Shown piece after piece: positions 34,288 to 43,301 of a stretch of DNA of 64,000 bases. Source of the DNA: Lachnospiraceae bacterium. Its GTDB lineage: Bacteria > Bacillota > Clostridia > Lachnospirales > Lachnospiraceae. Below the pieces are notes generated by a model. That model saw only the letters and a program-made list of their open reading frames with translations, had not been told where the DNA came from and did not search any database. The translations under genes and the position numbers were made by a program. The stretch spans positions 77,315 through 141,314 of the forward strand of contig CAADTT010000136.1 in NCBI GenBank assembly GCA_900752065.1. The letters run 5' to 3'. Within the stretch, counting starts at the first letter, position 1. Each line of letters opens with the position of its first letter.

Positions 34288-35256
34288 ATGAAAAAGAAAT
34301 TTAACGACTCACTAAAAAGCAAATATATTCTGATGGTCATTACTGTACTTTGTCTTGTGCTGATCGTTCTGACCTTCGTGACGGACACCGCTTCCGGGCC
34401 TCTGCGCTATGTAGCGGGATACGTGATTACACCGGTACAGAACGGACTGAACGAGGTGGGAAACTGGATTTCCGATAAAGGCGCTTATTTTCAGAGTTCT
34501 ACGGATCTGGTGGCGGAAAACGAAGAGCTGAAGCAGAAGGTGGATACCCTGACGGCGGAGAACAGCCAGCTTCTTCAGGACAAGGAAGAACTGGACCGCC
34601 TGCGGGCTCTGTACGAGCTGGATCAGCAATATGAGGAGTACGAAAAGGTAGGAGCCAGGATTATTGCAAAGGATACAGGAAACTGGTTCAATGTCTTTAC
34701 GATTGACAAGGGAACAAATGACGGGATTCTGGTAGACCAGAATGTTATCACAGAAGGAGGCTTGGTAGGTATCGTTACAGAGACGGGACCGAACTGGGCG
34801 ACCGTGCGTTCCATCATTGATGATTACAGCAATGTGAGTGCGACGGTTACATCCACATCAGACAGTTGTATTATCGCAGGCGACCTGAGGCTGATTGACG
34901 AGGGAAAGATCAACCTGGTCAAGCTGACGGACACAGACGATAAGGTGACGGTGGGAGATAAGGTGGTCACATCAGATGTCAGCAACAGGTTTTTGCCGGG
35001 AATTCTGATCGGATATATCAGTGAAATTGGAATGGATTCAAACAATCTTACAAAGTCGGGGACAATTACTCCGGTGGTAGATTTCCGTCATCTGCATGAA
35101 GTGCTTGTCATCAAGCAGTTAAAAGAGATTTATGATGCGAAGGAATCTTTGGATGCTCAGTCTGATACGGAAAATACCGTGACTCCTGACACCTCTCAGA
35201 GTGAGGGGGAAAGCGAAACGGAAAGCGAGAGCCAGACAGAGTCTCCAGAGGAGTAG
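34288..35256 (+). CDS. mreC: Rod shape-determining protein MreC
   Basis: The 322-residue protein has one N-terminal membrane segment (YILMVITVLCLVLIVLTFV, residues about 13-31), a coiled coil (residues 70-110, ENEELKQKVDTLTAENSQLL), two beta domains with the typical ARIIAKDTGNWFNVFTIDKG and GLVGIVTETGPNWATVRSII, and a Ser/Glu/Thr-rich tail after residue 290. MreC links MreB with MreD, RodA and PBP2 in the elongasome and works outside the membrane. The ATG follows AAAGAGGAAG, 31 nt after mreB. The acidic low-complexity tail is not part of the conserved fold. Confidence 0.94.
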   Translation: MKKKFNDSLKSKYILMVITVLCLVLIVLTFVTDTASGPLRYVAGYVITPVQNGLNEVGNWISDKGAYFQSSTDLVAENEELKQKVDTLTAENSQLLQDKEELDRLRALYELDQQYEEYEKVGARIIAKDTGNWFNVFTIDKGTNDGILVDQNVITEGGLVGIVTETGPNWATVRSIIDDYSNVSATVTSTSDSCIIAGDLRLIDEGKINLVKLTDTDDKVTVGDKVVTSDVSNRFLPGILIGYISEIGMDSNNLTKSGTITPVVDFRHLHEVLVIKQLKEIYDAKESLDAQSDTENTVTPDTSQSEGESETESESQTESPEE

Positions 35257-35320
35257 TTAAATGCCTGCAAGCAGTCATTTGGCTGGCCGTTTGCAGAAAT
35301 AAAGGAAAGGAGGAGGTAAA

Positions 35321-35839
35321 TTGAAAAGAAGAATTGTAATGTTTCTGCTGGTTTTTCTGGCATTTCTTCTGCAGTGTACTGCACTTCAGGCGATATCAAT
35401 TGCCTCCGTTGCTCCGAATCTTCTGCTGGTTCTTACCGTGTCTTTTGCTCTTATGAGGGGGAAGAGGGAAGGTATGTTTGTAGGCTTTCTGGGCGGTTTT
35501 CTTACCGATCTGTTTTTTGGCGGCAGCCTTGGTTTTTATACGCTGCTGTATACTTATGTAGGATTTTTGAATGGCTTTTGCTGCAGAATATTTTATGATG
35601 ATGATATTAAGATGCCGATTCTGCTGGTCTGCGGCAGCGATCTGGCTTTGAATATTATCGTCTATCTGTTCCAGTTCCTGCTCAGGGGAAGAACTGATTT
35701 CTTTTTCTATCTGGGGCGGATCATCATACCGGAGGTTATTTATACAGCGATTTTAACGATGCTTTGTTACCGGGTGCTGTTGGCACTGAACCGTAAACTT
35801 GAAAAGGCAGAGCAAAGGAGTGTAGATAGTTTTGTTTAG
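35321..35839 (+). CDS. mreD: Rod shape-determining membrane protein MreD
   Basis: MreD is a 172-residue, five-to-six-helix membrane protein; the N-terminal helix is IVMFLLVFLAFLLQCTAL and the core contains LVLTVSFALMRGKREGMFVG and FLTDLFFGGSLGFYTLLY. It starts at TTG 35321, preceded by a strong AGGAGGAGG site. It overlaps the start of mrdA by 8 bp, which suggests coupled synthesis. MreD is a partner of MreC in the elongation complex. Confidence 0.91.
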   Translation: MKRRIVMFLLVFLAFLLQCTALQAISIASVAPNLLLVLTVSFALMRGKREGMFVGFLGGFLTDLFFGGSLGFYTLLYTYVGFLNGFCCRIFYDDDIKMPILLVCGSDLALNIIVYLFQFLLRGRTDFFFYLGRIIIPEVIYTAILTMLCYRVLLALNRKLEKAEQRSVDSFV

Positions 35840-38774
35840 ATTTTTAAAAGAGAAACTTACAAAGGCAGGAGAGTCAAGGGGAGCGGTACTGATTATCGTT
35901 TTTGGTCTCCTTGCCTTTGTGCTGATACAGAAGCTTTTTGATCTGCAGATCGTGAAAGGGGAAAGTTATCTGACCGATTTTACGATGCAGATAAAAAAAG
36001 AGAAAACGATAAAGAGCACCAGGGGCGAGATCTTTGACCGGAACGGATATCCGCTGGCTTACAATAAGCTTGCTTATTCCGTGACCTTTGAGGACAGCGG
36101 AAGTTATGCAACGATGAAGGAGAAAAATCTGGCGCTGAACAGCAGCATGTATGGACTGCTTCGGGTGATTGAGGACAATGGAAATAGTATTCTCATGGAT
36201 TTCGGCATCCAGTTGAATAAAAACAATGAATATGAATTTACGCGAACAGGCGTCAGTCTGCAGCGTTTTAAGGCGGATATATACGGTGAGGCATATATCG
36301 AAGATCTGGATCAGGAACAGGCGGACGCTACAGCAGATCAGATGATCGAAGATATGTGCGGAGAGGATATGTACGGGATCCTGGATCCGGAGTATACGGA
36401 GGAGGAACTGGCGGAGGCAGGACTTCCCGCACCCTCCGGGATGAGTAAGGAGACCATTTTAAAGCTGGCGATCATGAGGAGTAAGGTGGCGGCGAACAGC
36501 TACCAGAAATACATGGCGACTACGATTGCTAAGAATATCAATGAAAAGACTATGGCCATCATCATGGAGAACAAGGATATCTATGAGGGAGTGGACGTGG
36601 TGGAGGATTCTTTGCGCGTATATAATGACAGCCTGTATTTTGCACCGCTGATCGGCTATACGGGTCAGATATCCCAGGAAGAATTAGAAGAGTACAATAA
36701 AGATAATGAGGTGTACAAGTCTACGGATATCGTCGGAAAAGCAGGACTGGAAAAATCCTTTGAATCTCAGCTTCAGGGCGTCGACGGCTCGGAGACTGTG
36801 TATGTGGACAATCTCGGAAAGGTGCTGATGAAGGATGCTGAGGTGGCTCCCCAGGCAGGCGACGACATTTATCTTACGATTGACACGGATCTTCAGATTG
36901 CCGCCTACAACATTTTGGAACAGTATATTGCGGGTATCGTGTATGCAAATATGATCGATGAAAAGGAATTTAATGCAGAGTGGGCAAATTCCAGTGACGA
37001 GATCCGTATTCCGGTCTATGATGCTTATTATGCACTCTTTGAGAATAATGTGCTGGATGCCCAGCATCTGGCATCGGATGACGCTACAGATAACGAAAAG
37101 CGTGTATATCAGGCGTTTCTGTCCAAGCAGGAGAGAGTCTTTGCAGAGATCAGGAATCAGCTTACGACAGCCGATCCAAAGCCGTACAACGCTTACGATG
37201 AAGCGATGGAGGACGAGCAGTGGCAGGTCTATATGTCCTATATTGTAAATAACCTCCTCATGGAAAATACAGGTATTCTGGACGCAGATAAAATCGACAG
37301 GAATGACGCGACATATAAGGCATGGACGACAGATGAATCGATCAGTATGCAGGAATATCTTGACTATGCGGTGGCTGAAGGATGGCTGGATGTGACAAAA
37401 CTCAACATAGAGAGCGATTATCTGGATACGGCGGAGATCAACAACGCTTTGGCAGATTTTATTGCCGAACAGTTGTCAAAGGACGATATTTTCAGCCGTA
37501 AGATCTATAAATACATGATCATGGAGGGAAGCTTGAGCGGTACGGACGTCTGCCTTTTGCTTTACGATCAGGGAGTTCTGGAGCAGGATGACGATCATTA
37601 TGAGCTCCTGGCTTCCGGTTCCATCACTGCTTATGATTTTATCCGGGCGAAAATTTTAAATCTTGAGCTGACGCCGGGACAGCTTGCGCTGGAGCCATGC
37701 TCCGGTTCTGTCGTTATCACGGATCCGGACAGCGGAGATGTGCTGGCCTGCGTTACCTATCCGGGCTATGACAGTAACCGCCTGGCAAACGACATGGATG
37801 TTGCTTACTACAATAAATTGAATACAGACCTGTCCAGTCCCTTCTATAACAAGGCAACTCAGGAGCAGACAGCGCCGGGTTCTACTTTTAAGCTGGTGTC
37901 TGCTACAGCCGGGTACTCGGAGGGAGTGATCGGGCTGTATGATCCGATCACATGTACGGGTCAGTTTGATCTCATTGACGACACACGGCCGATCAACTGC
38001 TGGATCTACTCTCCAAAGGTAGGAGGCGCACACGGTCCGCTGATGATGGCGGATGCGATCAAGGAATCCTGCAACTATTATTTTAACATGGTGGGATATC
38101 TTCTGGGAAAAACAGGGGAAGATGAAGAGAGCTACAAGGATTCCTATGGTATGGAACGGCTGACAAAGTATGCAAAACTGTACGGTCTGGATGCAAAGTC
38201 CGGTATTGAGATCGATGAGATCGCACCGCATATCGCTACGGCTGACACGGCCCGTTCCGCTATGGGGCAGTCTGACCACGCCTACACCACATCCCAGCTC
38301 GCCCGTTATGTGACGACGCTGGCGAACAGCGGCACCTGTTATGACCTGACGCTTCTTCAGAAAGTAACAGATTCCAATGGAAACATTCTGGATGAACCGG
38401 AGCCGGTCGTCCACAACAAATTGGATTTGCCGCAGGAGCTGTGGGATACGATCCATCGGGGCATGAATGCCGTGGCAAATAATAATACGGCATTAAAAGA
38501 GATGAAAACGACCTATAAATTTAACATGGCAGGTAAGACCGGTACGGCCCAGCAGCGCAGCGATAAAGCAAACCATGCATTGTTTATCGGTTATGCGCCG
38601 TATGAGGACCCGGAGATGGCGGTGGCTGTGCGTATTACAAATGGATATACCTCTAAAAATGCTGCACTTGTGGCGAGGGATATCATCAAATACCGCTTCG
38701 GATTGGAAGAGGAGAATAAGCTGATTACAGGCAGTGCGGCAATCGTAGGCGCAGATAATACGGCACAAGATTAA
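35832..38774 (+). CDS. mrdA: Penicillin-binding protein 2 (elongation transpeptidase) with a large insert
   Basis: The protein has 980 residues from TTG 35832, which overlaps mreD. A single membrane anchor lies near residues 17-35 (VLIIVFGLLAFVLIQKLF). The pedestal domain contains STRGEIFDRNGYPLAYN. The transpeptidase active-site motifs are Ser684-Thr-Phe-Lys687, Ser746-Cys-Asn748 and Lys902-Thr-Gly-Thr905. It cross-links peptidoglycan during elongation together with RodA, encoded downstream. Family members are usually 600-700 residues; the extra length is mainly an acidic, helical stretch at about 360-610 that falls between DLQIAAYNILEQ and GSVVITDPDSGDVLA. Related Lachnospiraceae proteins appear to share it, but its role is unknown to me. 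Confidence 0.93.
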   Translation: MFRFLKEKLTKAGESRGAVLIIVFGLLAFVLIQKLFDLQIVKGESYLTDFTMQIKKEKTIKSTRGEIFDRNGYPLAYNKLAYSVTFEDSGSYATMKEKNLALNSSMYGLLRVIEDNGNSILMDFGIQLNKNNEYEFTRTGVSLQRFKADIYGEAYIEDLDQEQADATADQMIEDMCGEDMYGILDPEYTEEELAEAGLPAPSGMSKETILKLAIMRSKVAANSYQKYMATTIAKNINEKTMAIIMENKDIYEGVDVVEDSLRVYNDSLYFAPLIGYTGQISQEELEEYNKDNEVYKSTDIVGKAGLEKSFESQLQGVDGSETVYVDNLGKVLMKDAEVAPQAGDDIYLTIDTDLQIAAYNILEQYIAGIVYANMIDEKEFNAEWANSSDEIRIPVYDAYYALFENNVLDAQHLASDDATDNEKRVYQAFLSKQERVFAEIRNQLTTADPKPYNAYDEAMEDEQWQVYMSYIVNNLLMENTGILDADKIDRNDATYKAWTTDESISMQEYLDYAVAEGWLDVTKLNIESDYLDTAEINNALADFIAEQLSKDDIFSRKIYKYMIMEGSLSGTDVCLLLYDQGVLEQDDDHYELLASGSITAYDFIRAKILNLELTPGQLALEPCSGSVVITDPDSGDVLACVTYPGYDSNRLANDMDVAYYNKLNTDLSSPFYNKATQEQTAPGSTFKLVSATAGYSEGVIGLYDPITCTGQFDLIDDTRPINCWIYSPKVGGAHGPLMMADAIKESCNYYFNMVGYLLGKTGEDEESYKDSYGMERLTKYAKLYGLDAKSGIEIDEIAPHIATADTARSAMGQSDHAYTTSQLARYVTTLANSGTCYDLTLLQKVTDSNGNILDEPEPVVHNKLDLPQELWDTIHRGMNAVANNNTALKEMKTTYKFNMAGKTGTAQQRSDKANHALFIGYAPYEDPEMAVAVRITNGYTSKNAALVARDIIKYRFGLEEENKLITGSAAIVGADNTAQD

Positions 38775-38786
38775 AAAGTCAAATAC

Positions 38787-38819
38787 CCCGCGGCAGTCGC
38801 CTGGGTCGTTGCCCGCGGG
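38787..38819 (+). other. GC-rich hairpin between mrdA and minC
   Basis: CCCGCGG (38787-38793) and CCGCGGG (38813-38819) pair around a 19-nt interval. No T-run follows, so it is not a simple intrinsic terminator. It may be a partial terminator, a processing site or an mRNA-stability element between the elongasome and Min genes. Confidence 0.45.
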
Positions 38820-38852
38820 AATAAAGGCTAAGAAAGCAGGGGGGCATGCAGT

Positions 38853-39557
38853 ATGAACCGGAGTACGGTAATCATAAAGAGCAATAAGTATGGACTTGTT
38901 GTCATACTGGATGATAAGATTCCTTTTGAGGAACTGATGCTGGATATTGCGGACAAGTTCAGGGAGTCTGCAAATTTTTTCAAGAACGCAAAGATGGCGG
39001 TCAGCTTCCGGGGCCGGGTCCTGACGAAGCCCCAGGAAAAAATGGTGGTGGAAACCATTGTGAACAATTCAGGGATTCATATTCTGTGTATCGTAGATGA
39101 GGTGCCGGAGCATGAAGAGTATTACCGCCAGGCGGTAGAGATGGCAGAGAAAAAACGGCAGGAAAAGGAAGGAATGTTCTATAGAGGGACACTCCGGGCC
39201 GGGCAGGTACTGGAGACGGAGCACAGCGTAGTAGTTTTGGGAGATGTGAATCCCGGAGCGAACGTGGTTTCCAAGGGAAATATCATCGTGCTCGGTTCCT
39301 GCCGGGGAAATGTATATGCCGGGGCAAGCGGAGACAGGGACTGCATCGTTGCAGCCCTGGTCATGAAGCCGATCCAGGTACGCATAGCGGATAAAATTGC
39401 ACGGAGTGCGATCGTAAAACGGGTGGATACATGTGAATACAGCATTGATCCTAAGATTGCCTACATAAAGGAGAATCACATTTACGTAAAACCGATTTCC
39501 AGAGATACCCTAAATGACATTTCCGGAGAGGAAAAAGAGACAGCAGAGGAAGAATAA
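38853..39557 (+). CDS. minC: Septum site-determining protein MinC
   Basis: MinC blocks FtsZ polymerisation away from midcell. Of 234 residues, the N-terminal FtsZ-inhibiting domain (residues 1-100) contains LVVILDDKIPFEELMLDI. The C-terminal beta-helix contains RGTLRAGQVLETEHSVVVLG, DVNPGANVVSKGNIIVLGS and GDRDCIVAALVMKPIQ, which bind MinD. A GGGGGGCATGCAGT-like purine run precedes the ATG. It lies directly after mrdA and before minD and minE. Confidence 0.94.
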   Translation: MNRSTVIIKSNKYGLVVILDDKIPFEELMLDIADKFRESANFFKNAKMAVSFRGRVLTKPQEKMVVETIVNNSGIHILCIVDEVPEHEEYYRQAVEMAEKKRQEKEGMFYRGTLRAGQVLETEHSVVVLGDVNPGANVVSKGNIIVLGSCRGNVYAGASGDRDCIVAALVMKPIQVRIADKIARSAIVKRVDTCEYSIDPKIAYIKENHIYVKPISRDTLNDISGEEKETAEEE

Positions 39558-39652
39558 TGGCTGTAAAAATAGATGCAGCCAGAATGACAGAAAATTTATG
39601 GAAATGAGACAGGCGGCGCCTGCATGGGCGTCCGGTTTAGGAGGACAGGAAC

Positions 39653-40444
39653 ATGAGTGAAGTAATCGTAGTAACATCCGGAAAGGGCGGCGTAGGGAAA
39701 ACCACGGCGACGGCAAATATTGGCACCGGGCTGGCAAAACTGAACAAAAAGGTCGTTATGATCGACACAGATATCGGACTCAGAAATCTGGATGTGGTCA
39801 TGGGGCTTGAAAACAGGATTGTCTACAATCTGGTGGATGTGATCGAAGGAAACTGCCGCAGAAAGCAGGCGCTGATCAAGGATAAACGTTATCCGAACCT
39901 TTATCTGCTTCCATCGGCCCAGACCAGGGATAAGACGGCTGTGACGCCGGAGCAAATGAAAAAGCTGACGGATGATCTGCGGGAATATTTTGATTATATT
40001 CTTTTGGACTGTCCTGCGGGAATTGAGCAGGGATTTAAAAACGCGATTGCGGGGGCGGACCGGGCAATCGTGGTGACGACGCCGGAGGTTTCGGCAATCC
40101 GTGATGCGGACAGGATCATCGGTCTTCTGGAAGCAAACGAGATAAAAAAAATTGAACTTCTGATCAACCGCCTGCGTATGGATATGATACGCCGGGGGGA
40201 TATGATGTCCGTGGAGGATGTGGTGGAGATCCTGGCGGCAAACCTGGTGGGAGCCGTGCCGGATGATGAGGGCGTGGTGATCTCCACAAACCAGGGGGAG
40301 CCTCTGGCGGGAGATGAGACACAGGCCGGACAGGCTTTTCTTAATATCTGCCGACGGATTACCGGGGAGACGGTTCCCCTCATGAATCTGAACAGGACAG
40401 AATCCTTCCTTTCGAGGGTTACGGGACTGTTCCGGAAGAATTGA
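39653..40444 (+). CDS. minD: Septum site-determining ATPase MinD
   Basis: MinD is a membrane-cycling deviant Walker ATPase that recruits MinC and is driven by MinE. Of 263 residues, the deviant Walker A is VTSGKGGVGKTTATANIG near residue 7, followed by DTDIGLRNLDVVMGLE, LLDCPAGIEQGF and the C-terminal amphipathic helix ESFLSRVTGLFRKN that inserts into the membrane. AGGAGGACAGG precedes the ATG. The 95-bp gap after minC holds only a short GC-rich hairpin and a 16-codon frame not considered a gene. Confidence 0.96.
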   Translation: MSEVIVVTSGKGGVGKTTATANIGTGLAKLNKKVVMIDTDIGLRNLDVVMGLENRIVYNLVDVIEGNCRRKQALIKDKRYPNLYLLPSAQTRDKTAVTPEQMKKLTDDLREYFDYILLDCPAGIEQGFKNAIAGADRAIVVTTPEVSAIRDADRIIGLLEANEIKKIELLINRLRMDMIRRGDMMSVEDVVEILAANLVGAVPDDEGVVISTNQGEPLAGDETQAGQAFLNICRRITGETVPLMNLNRTESFLSRVTGLFRKN

Positions 40445-40456
40445 GAGGGATGAGCC

Positions 40457-40708
40457 GTGAAGATGTTCCAGGTATTTTCAAAGAAAAACTCCGGCAATAT
40501 TGCAAGAGAGCGCCTGAAAGGAGTTGTCCTTGCGGACAGGCTGAGCTGCAGCCCGGAGACGACAGACAGGATAAAAAAGGATATCGCACAGGTCCTTTCA
40601 AAATACATGGAGCTGGATAATACAAAGATTAAGATACAGTTGGACATTTCGAGAGAAGCAGGACGGGGTGAGAAACATGTTAAAACAATACAAATTAAAG
40701 GACTATAA
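40457..40708 (+). CDS. minE: Cell division topological specificity factor MinE
   Basis: MinE displaces MinC from MinD and stimulates its ATPase. Of 83 residues, the N-terminal membrane- and MinD-contacting helix includes NIARERLKGVVLADRLSCSP and the dimer domain runs through KKDIAQVLSKYMEL and IKIQLDI. GTG 40457 has the better spacing from GAGGGA; ATG 40463 is the alternative. Its end overlaps the start of rodA by 32 bp. With minC and minD this forms a full Min oscillator, less common in Firmicutes than the DivIVA-MinJ version. Confidence 0.93.
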   Translation: MKMFQVFSKKNSGNIARERLKGVVLADRLSCSPETTDRIKKDIAQVLSKYMELDNTKIKIQLDISREAGRGEKHVKTIQIKGL

Positions 40709-41786
40709 GTTCAGATTGATCCTCTGGGTTATGGCAATTTCCGTTCTTGGAATCATGGTCATAGGAAGCGCACAGGATGCCGCACAGAAAAAGCAGATCA
40801 TTGGTCTTGGAATCGGTCTGGTCCTGATGGTGACGGCATCTCTGGTGGATTATTCCTGGCTTTTGAATTTTTACTGGATCTATTACATTCTCGGTGTTCT
40901 CATGCTGGCAGCCGTGCCCCTGGTAGGAAAAAGCGCCAATGGAGCGACCCGTTGGATCGACCTGGGATTTTTTCAGTTTCAGCCCTCCGATGTTATGAAG
41001 ATCATCCTGATCCTCTTTTTTGCAAAGCTGTTTATGAAGCATGAGGAGAAGATAAGCACGGCGAAAGTGATTTTCTTATCCCTGCTTTGTCTGGCAGTTC
41101 CGCTCGCTTTTATCGTAAAGCAGCCGGATCTGTCTACGACAATATCAATTGCGATGGTGTTTTGTGTTTTGATTTTCATCGCAGGCTTGAGTTATAAAAT
41201 AATCGGTGGTATTATAGCATTAGCAGTTCCTCTCGTGGTGGTTCTGTTCAGCCTGATCCTACAGCCCGGACAGACACTTCTGCAGGGGTATCAGTATAAC
41301 CGGATCATGGCATGGCTGCATCCGGAGGATCCGCAGTATTACTCCATTATTTATCAGCAGTTAAATGCGGAGATTGCTATCGGTTCCGGGCAGCTTTACG
41401 GAAAAGGATTGAATAATAATGTCGTCTCTTCCGTAAAGAATGGTAACTTTATCGCAGAGGCGCAGACAGACTTTATATTTGCGGTCGTCGGTGAGGAGCT
41501 GGGGTTTCTTGGATGCTGTATTGTTATTATCCTGGAATTGATCATTGCTATCGAGTGCGTCCGCATCGGCAGAAAGGCACGTGATTCCGCAGGAATGATG
41601 ATCTGCTGCGGTCTGGCTGCACAGATTTTTTTCCAGACATTTATCAACATCGGCGTGGCGACAGGGCTTTTGCCGAATACAGGAATCGCACTGCCGTTTG
41701 TAAGCGCCGGAGTTACCTCTCTGGTAAGTTTTTGTATAGGAATAGGGATTGTATTAAATGTAGGACTTCAAGTGAAAAAATATTGA
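40677..41786 (+). CDS. rodA: RodA-type peptidoglycan glycosyltransferase (SEDS family)
   Basis: The 369-residue polytopic protein has about ten membrane segments. SEDS signatures are GKSANGATRWIDLGFFQFQP, EPSDVMKI-like QPSDVMKIILILF, VGEELGFLGCCIVIILEL and the closing TGLLPNTGIALPFVSAGVTS. SEDS proteins polymerise lipid II glycan strands. Position after mrdA and Min genes supports RodA over FtsW or SpoVE. ATG 40677 follows GGACGGGGTGAG inside minE; GTG 40668 is a possible alternative. Confidence 0.9.
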   Translation: MLKQYKLKDYKFRLILWVMAISVLGIMVIGSAQDAAQKKQIIGLGIGLVLMVTASLVDYSWLLNFYWIYYILGVLMLAAVPLVGKSANGATRWIDLGFFQFQPSDVMKIILILFFAKLFMKHEEKISTAKVIFLSLLCLAVPLAFIVKQPDLSTTISIAMVFCVLIFIAGLSYKIIGGIIALAVPLVVVLFSLILQPGQTLLQGYQYNRIMAWLHPEDPQYYSIIYQQLNAEIAIGSGQLYGKGLNNNVVSSVKNGNFIAEAQTDFIFAVVGEELGFLGCCIVIILELIIAIECVRIGRKARDSAGMMICCGLAAQIFFQTFINIGVATGLLPNTGIALPFVSAGVTSLVSFCIGIGIVLNVGLQVKKY

Positions 41787-41800
41787 CAGGGGGAATCCAT

Positions 41801-42196
41801 ATGAATATAGGACTGATTGCGCACGACGCAAAGAAAAAGCTGATGCAGAATTTTTGTATCGCGTACCGGGGGATTTTGTGCAGGCACGAGCTGTATGCTA
41901 CAGGAACGACCGGAAGACTGGTTGAGGAAGTGACCAATTTAAATATCCACAAATTTCTGGCAGGACATCTTGGCGGGGAGCAGCAGATGGGAGCACAGAT
42001 CGAGCACAATCAGATTGACCTGGTGATTTTCCTGAGAGACCCGCTGAAGCCTAAGTCCCACGAACCGGATATGGCGCATACCGTGCAGCTTTGTGATATG
42101 CATAATATTCCGCTGGCGACGAATCTGGCTACGGCAGAGATGCTGATAAAATCTCTGGAACGAGGCGACCTTGAATGGCGTGAAATGTATAGATAG
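41801..42196 (+). CDS. mgsA: Methylglyoxal synthase
   Basis: MgsA converts dihydroxyacetone phosphate to methylglyoxal and phosphate, a bypass of lower glycolysis under phosphate limitation. Of 131 residues, the conserved parts are GLIAHDAKKKLM, TGTTGRLVEE, the phosphate-binding SGPLGG counterpart GHLGGEQQMGAQI, and VIFLRDPLKPKSHEPD, which holds a catalytic Asp. ATG 41801 follows ACAGGGGGAATCC. Location behind rodA is shared with several clostridia and has no obvious functional explanation. Confidence 0.94.
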   Translation: MNIGLIAHDAKKKLMQNFCIAYRGILCRHELYATGTTGRLVEEVTNLNIHKFLAGHLGGEQQMGAQIEHNQIDLVIFLRDPLKPKSHEPDMAHTVQLCDMHNIPLATNLATAEMLIKSLERGDLEWREMYR

Positions 42197-42212
42197 GAAA
42201 AGATAGAAAATT

Positions 42213-43223
42213 ATGAATCGAAGAGAGAGAGAACAGCGGGCAGCACACAGATTTCTGTTTTTTCTTGCCTGTCTGCTGGTAATATTGGCTGCAGCCGTAT
42301 ATCTGCTCTTTTTCCGCGTCCGTGATATCAGCCTTGCAATGCCTTTTGACAAGAACAGTACGACTTTCGGCATTACAAAGCTTACGGTGGAAAGCGGTAC
42401 AGCAGATTCATTTGCATCTGATTTATGCGTATCAGATGCGGACGTACCAGTGGAAGGGCTTGACATAGCGGCGGAATCTGCGGCACTGTTTGATGAGTCG
42501 GCGAAACGGGTGGTATACGCGAAAGGACTTCATGAAAAGAGGTATCCGGCAAGCCTTACCAAGATCATGACGACGCTGGTGGCTTTAAAATATGGTAATC
42601 CGGATGATATCGTTACCGTAGGGGAAGAGTGCAAGGATATTGAATATGGTTCCTCCGTCTGCGAGATCCACGTAGGGGATACATTTACGCTGCGGCAACT
42701 GCTTTATGGATTGATGATCAATTCTGGAAATGATGCAGCAATGACGATCGCCGTCCATATCGGAGGAAGCGTGGATCGGTTTGTGGAGATGATGAATCAG
42801 GAGGCTGCCGCCATTGGTGCATCGGATACGCATTTTATGAATCCTCATGGACTTCATGATGAGGAGCACTATACTACGGCATACGATGTCTATCTGATGT
42901 TCCATGAGGCGCTGAAATATGATGTGTTCAAAGATATTATAAACCGGCACACCTATTATGCGGAATATACAGATGCCGCCGGGACAGAGCAGGGAGTCAT
43001 GTGGGAGTCCACGAATCATTATTTTATCAATCAAGCGGTTCCACCTTCTGATGTGCTGGTTCAGGGAGGAAAAACAGGGACGACGGATGCTGCAGGAGCA
43101 TGTCTTTGCCTGTACAGCATGAACAAATACGGTGATCCATTTGTATCCGTCATCATGAAAACGGAATCAAAGGACGAACTGTATGAAGAAATGAACGAAT
43201 TATTGTCTAAAATAAACAATTAA
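42213..43223 (+). CDS. Serine-type D-Ala-D-Ala carboxypeptidase (DacF/DacA-like)
   Basis: The protein has 336 residues with an N-terminal membrane segment (FLFFLACLLVILAAAVYLLFF, shown here only as residues about 13-33) that serves as anchor or uncleaved signal. Active-site motifs are Ser114-Leu-Thr-Lys117, Ser-Gly-Asn in INSGNDAAM, and Lys287-Thr-Gly in GGKTGTTDAAG. It trims the terminal D-Ala of peptidoglycan stem peptides outside the membrane. The C-terminal beta domain common in DacA is missing; the protein ends soon after the catalytic fold. It lies at the end of the cell-shape cluster. Confidence 0.88.
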   Translation: MNRREREQRAAHRFLFFLACLLVILAAAVYLLFFRVRDISLAMPFDKNSTTFGITKLTVESGTADSFASDLCVSDADVPVEGLDIAAESAALFDESAKRVVYAKGLHEKRYPASLTKIMTTLVALKYGNPDDIVTVGEECKDIEYGSSVCEIHVGDTFTLRQLLYGLMINSGNDAAMTIAVHIGGSVDRFVEMMNQEAAAIGASDTHFMNPHGLHDEEHYTTAYDVYLMFHEALKYDVFKDIINRHTYYAEYTDAAGTEQGVMWESTNHYFINQAVPPSDVLVQGGKTGTTDAAGACLCLYSMNKYGDPFVSVIMKTESKDELYEEMNELLSKINN

Positions 43224-43225
43224 GT

Positions 43226-43254
43226 GTTGTGTTTTTTCAAATAATACATTATAA
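43226..43254 (+). promoter_or_regulatory. Strong sigma-A-type promoter
   Basis: TTGTGT (43226-43231) and TATAAT (43249-43254) are exactly 17 bp apart; a second TATAAT lies at 43261-43266. It stands 48 bp before the ATG of the P-loop protein gene, in an AT-rich gap. Confidence 0.7.
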
Positions 43255-43301
43255 TTTTACATATAATACTTGTGTCGATAGGACTAAAGGAGGAGATTAC
43301 A

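Noticed and set aside
39557..39607. 16-codon frame between minC and minD
   Set aside because: It is very short, has no ribosome site and overlaps the end of minC; it probably arose by chance.
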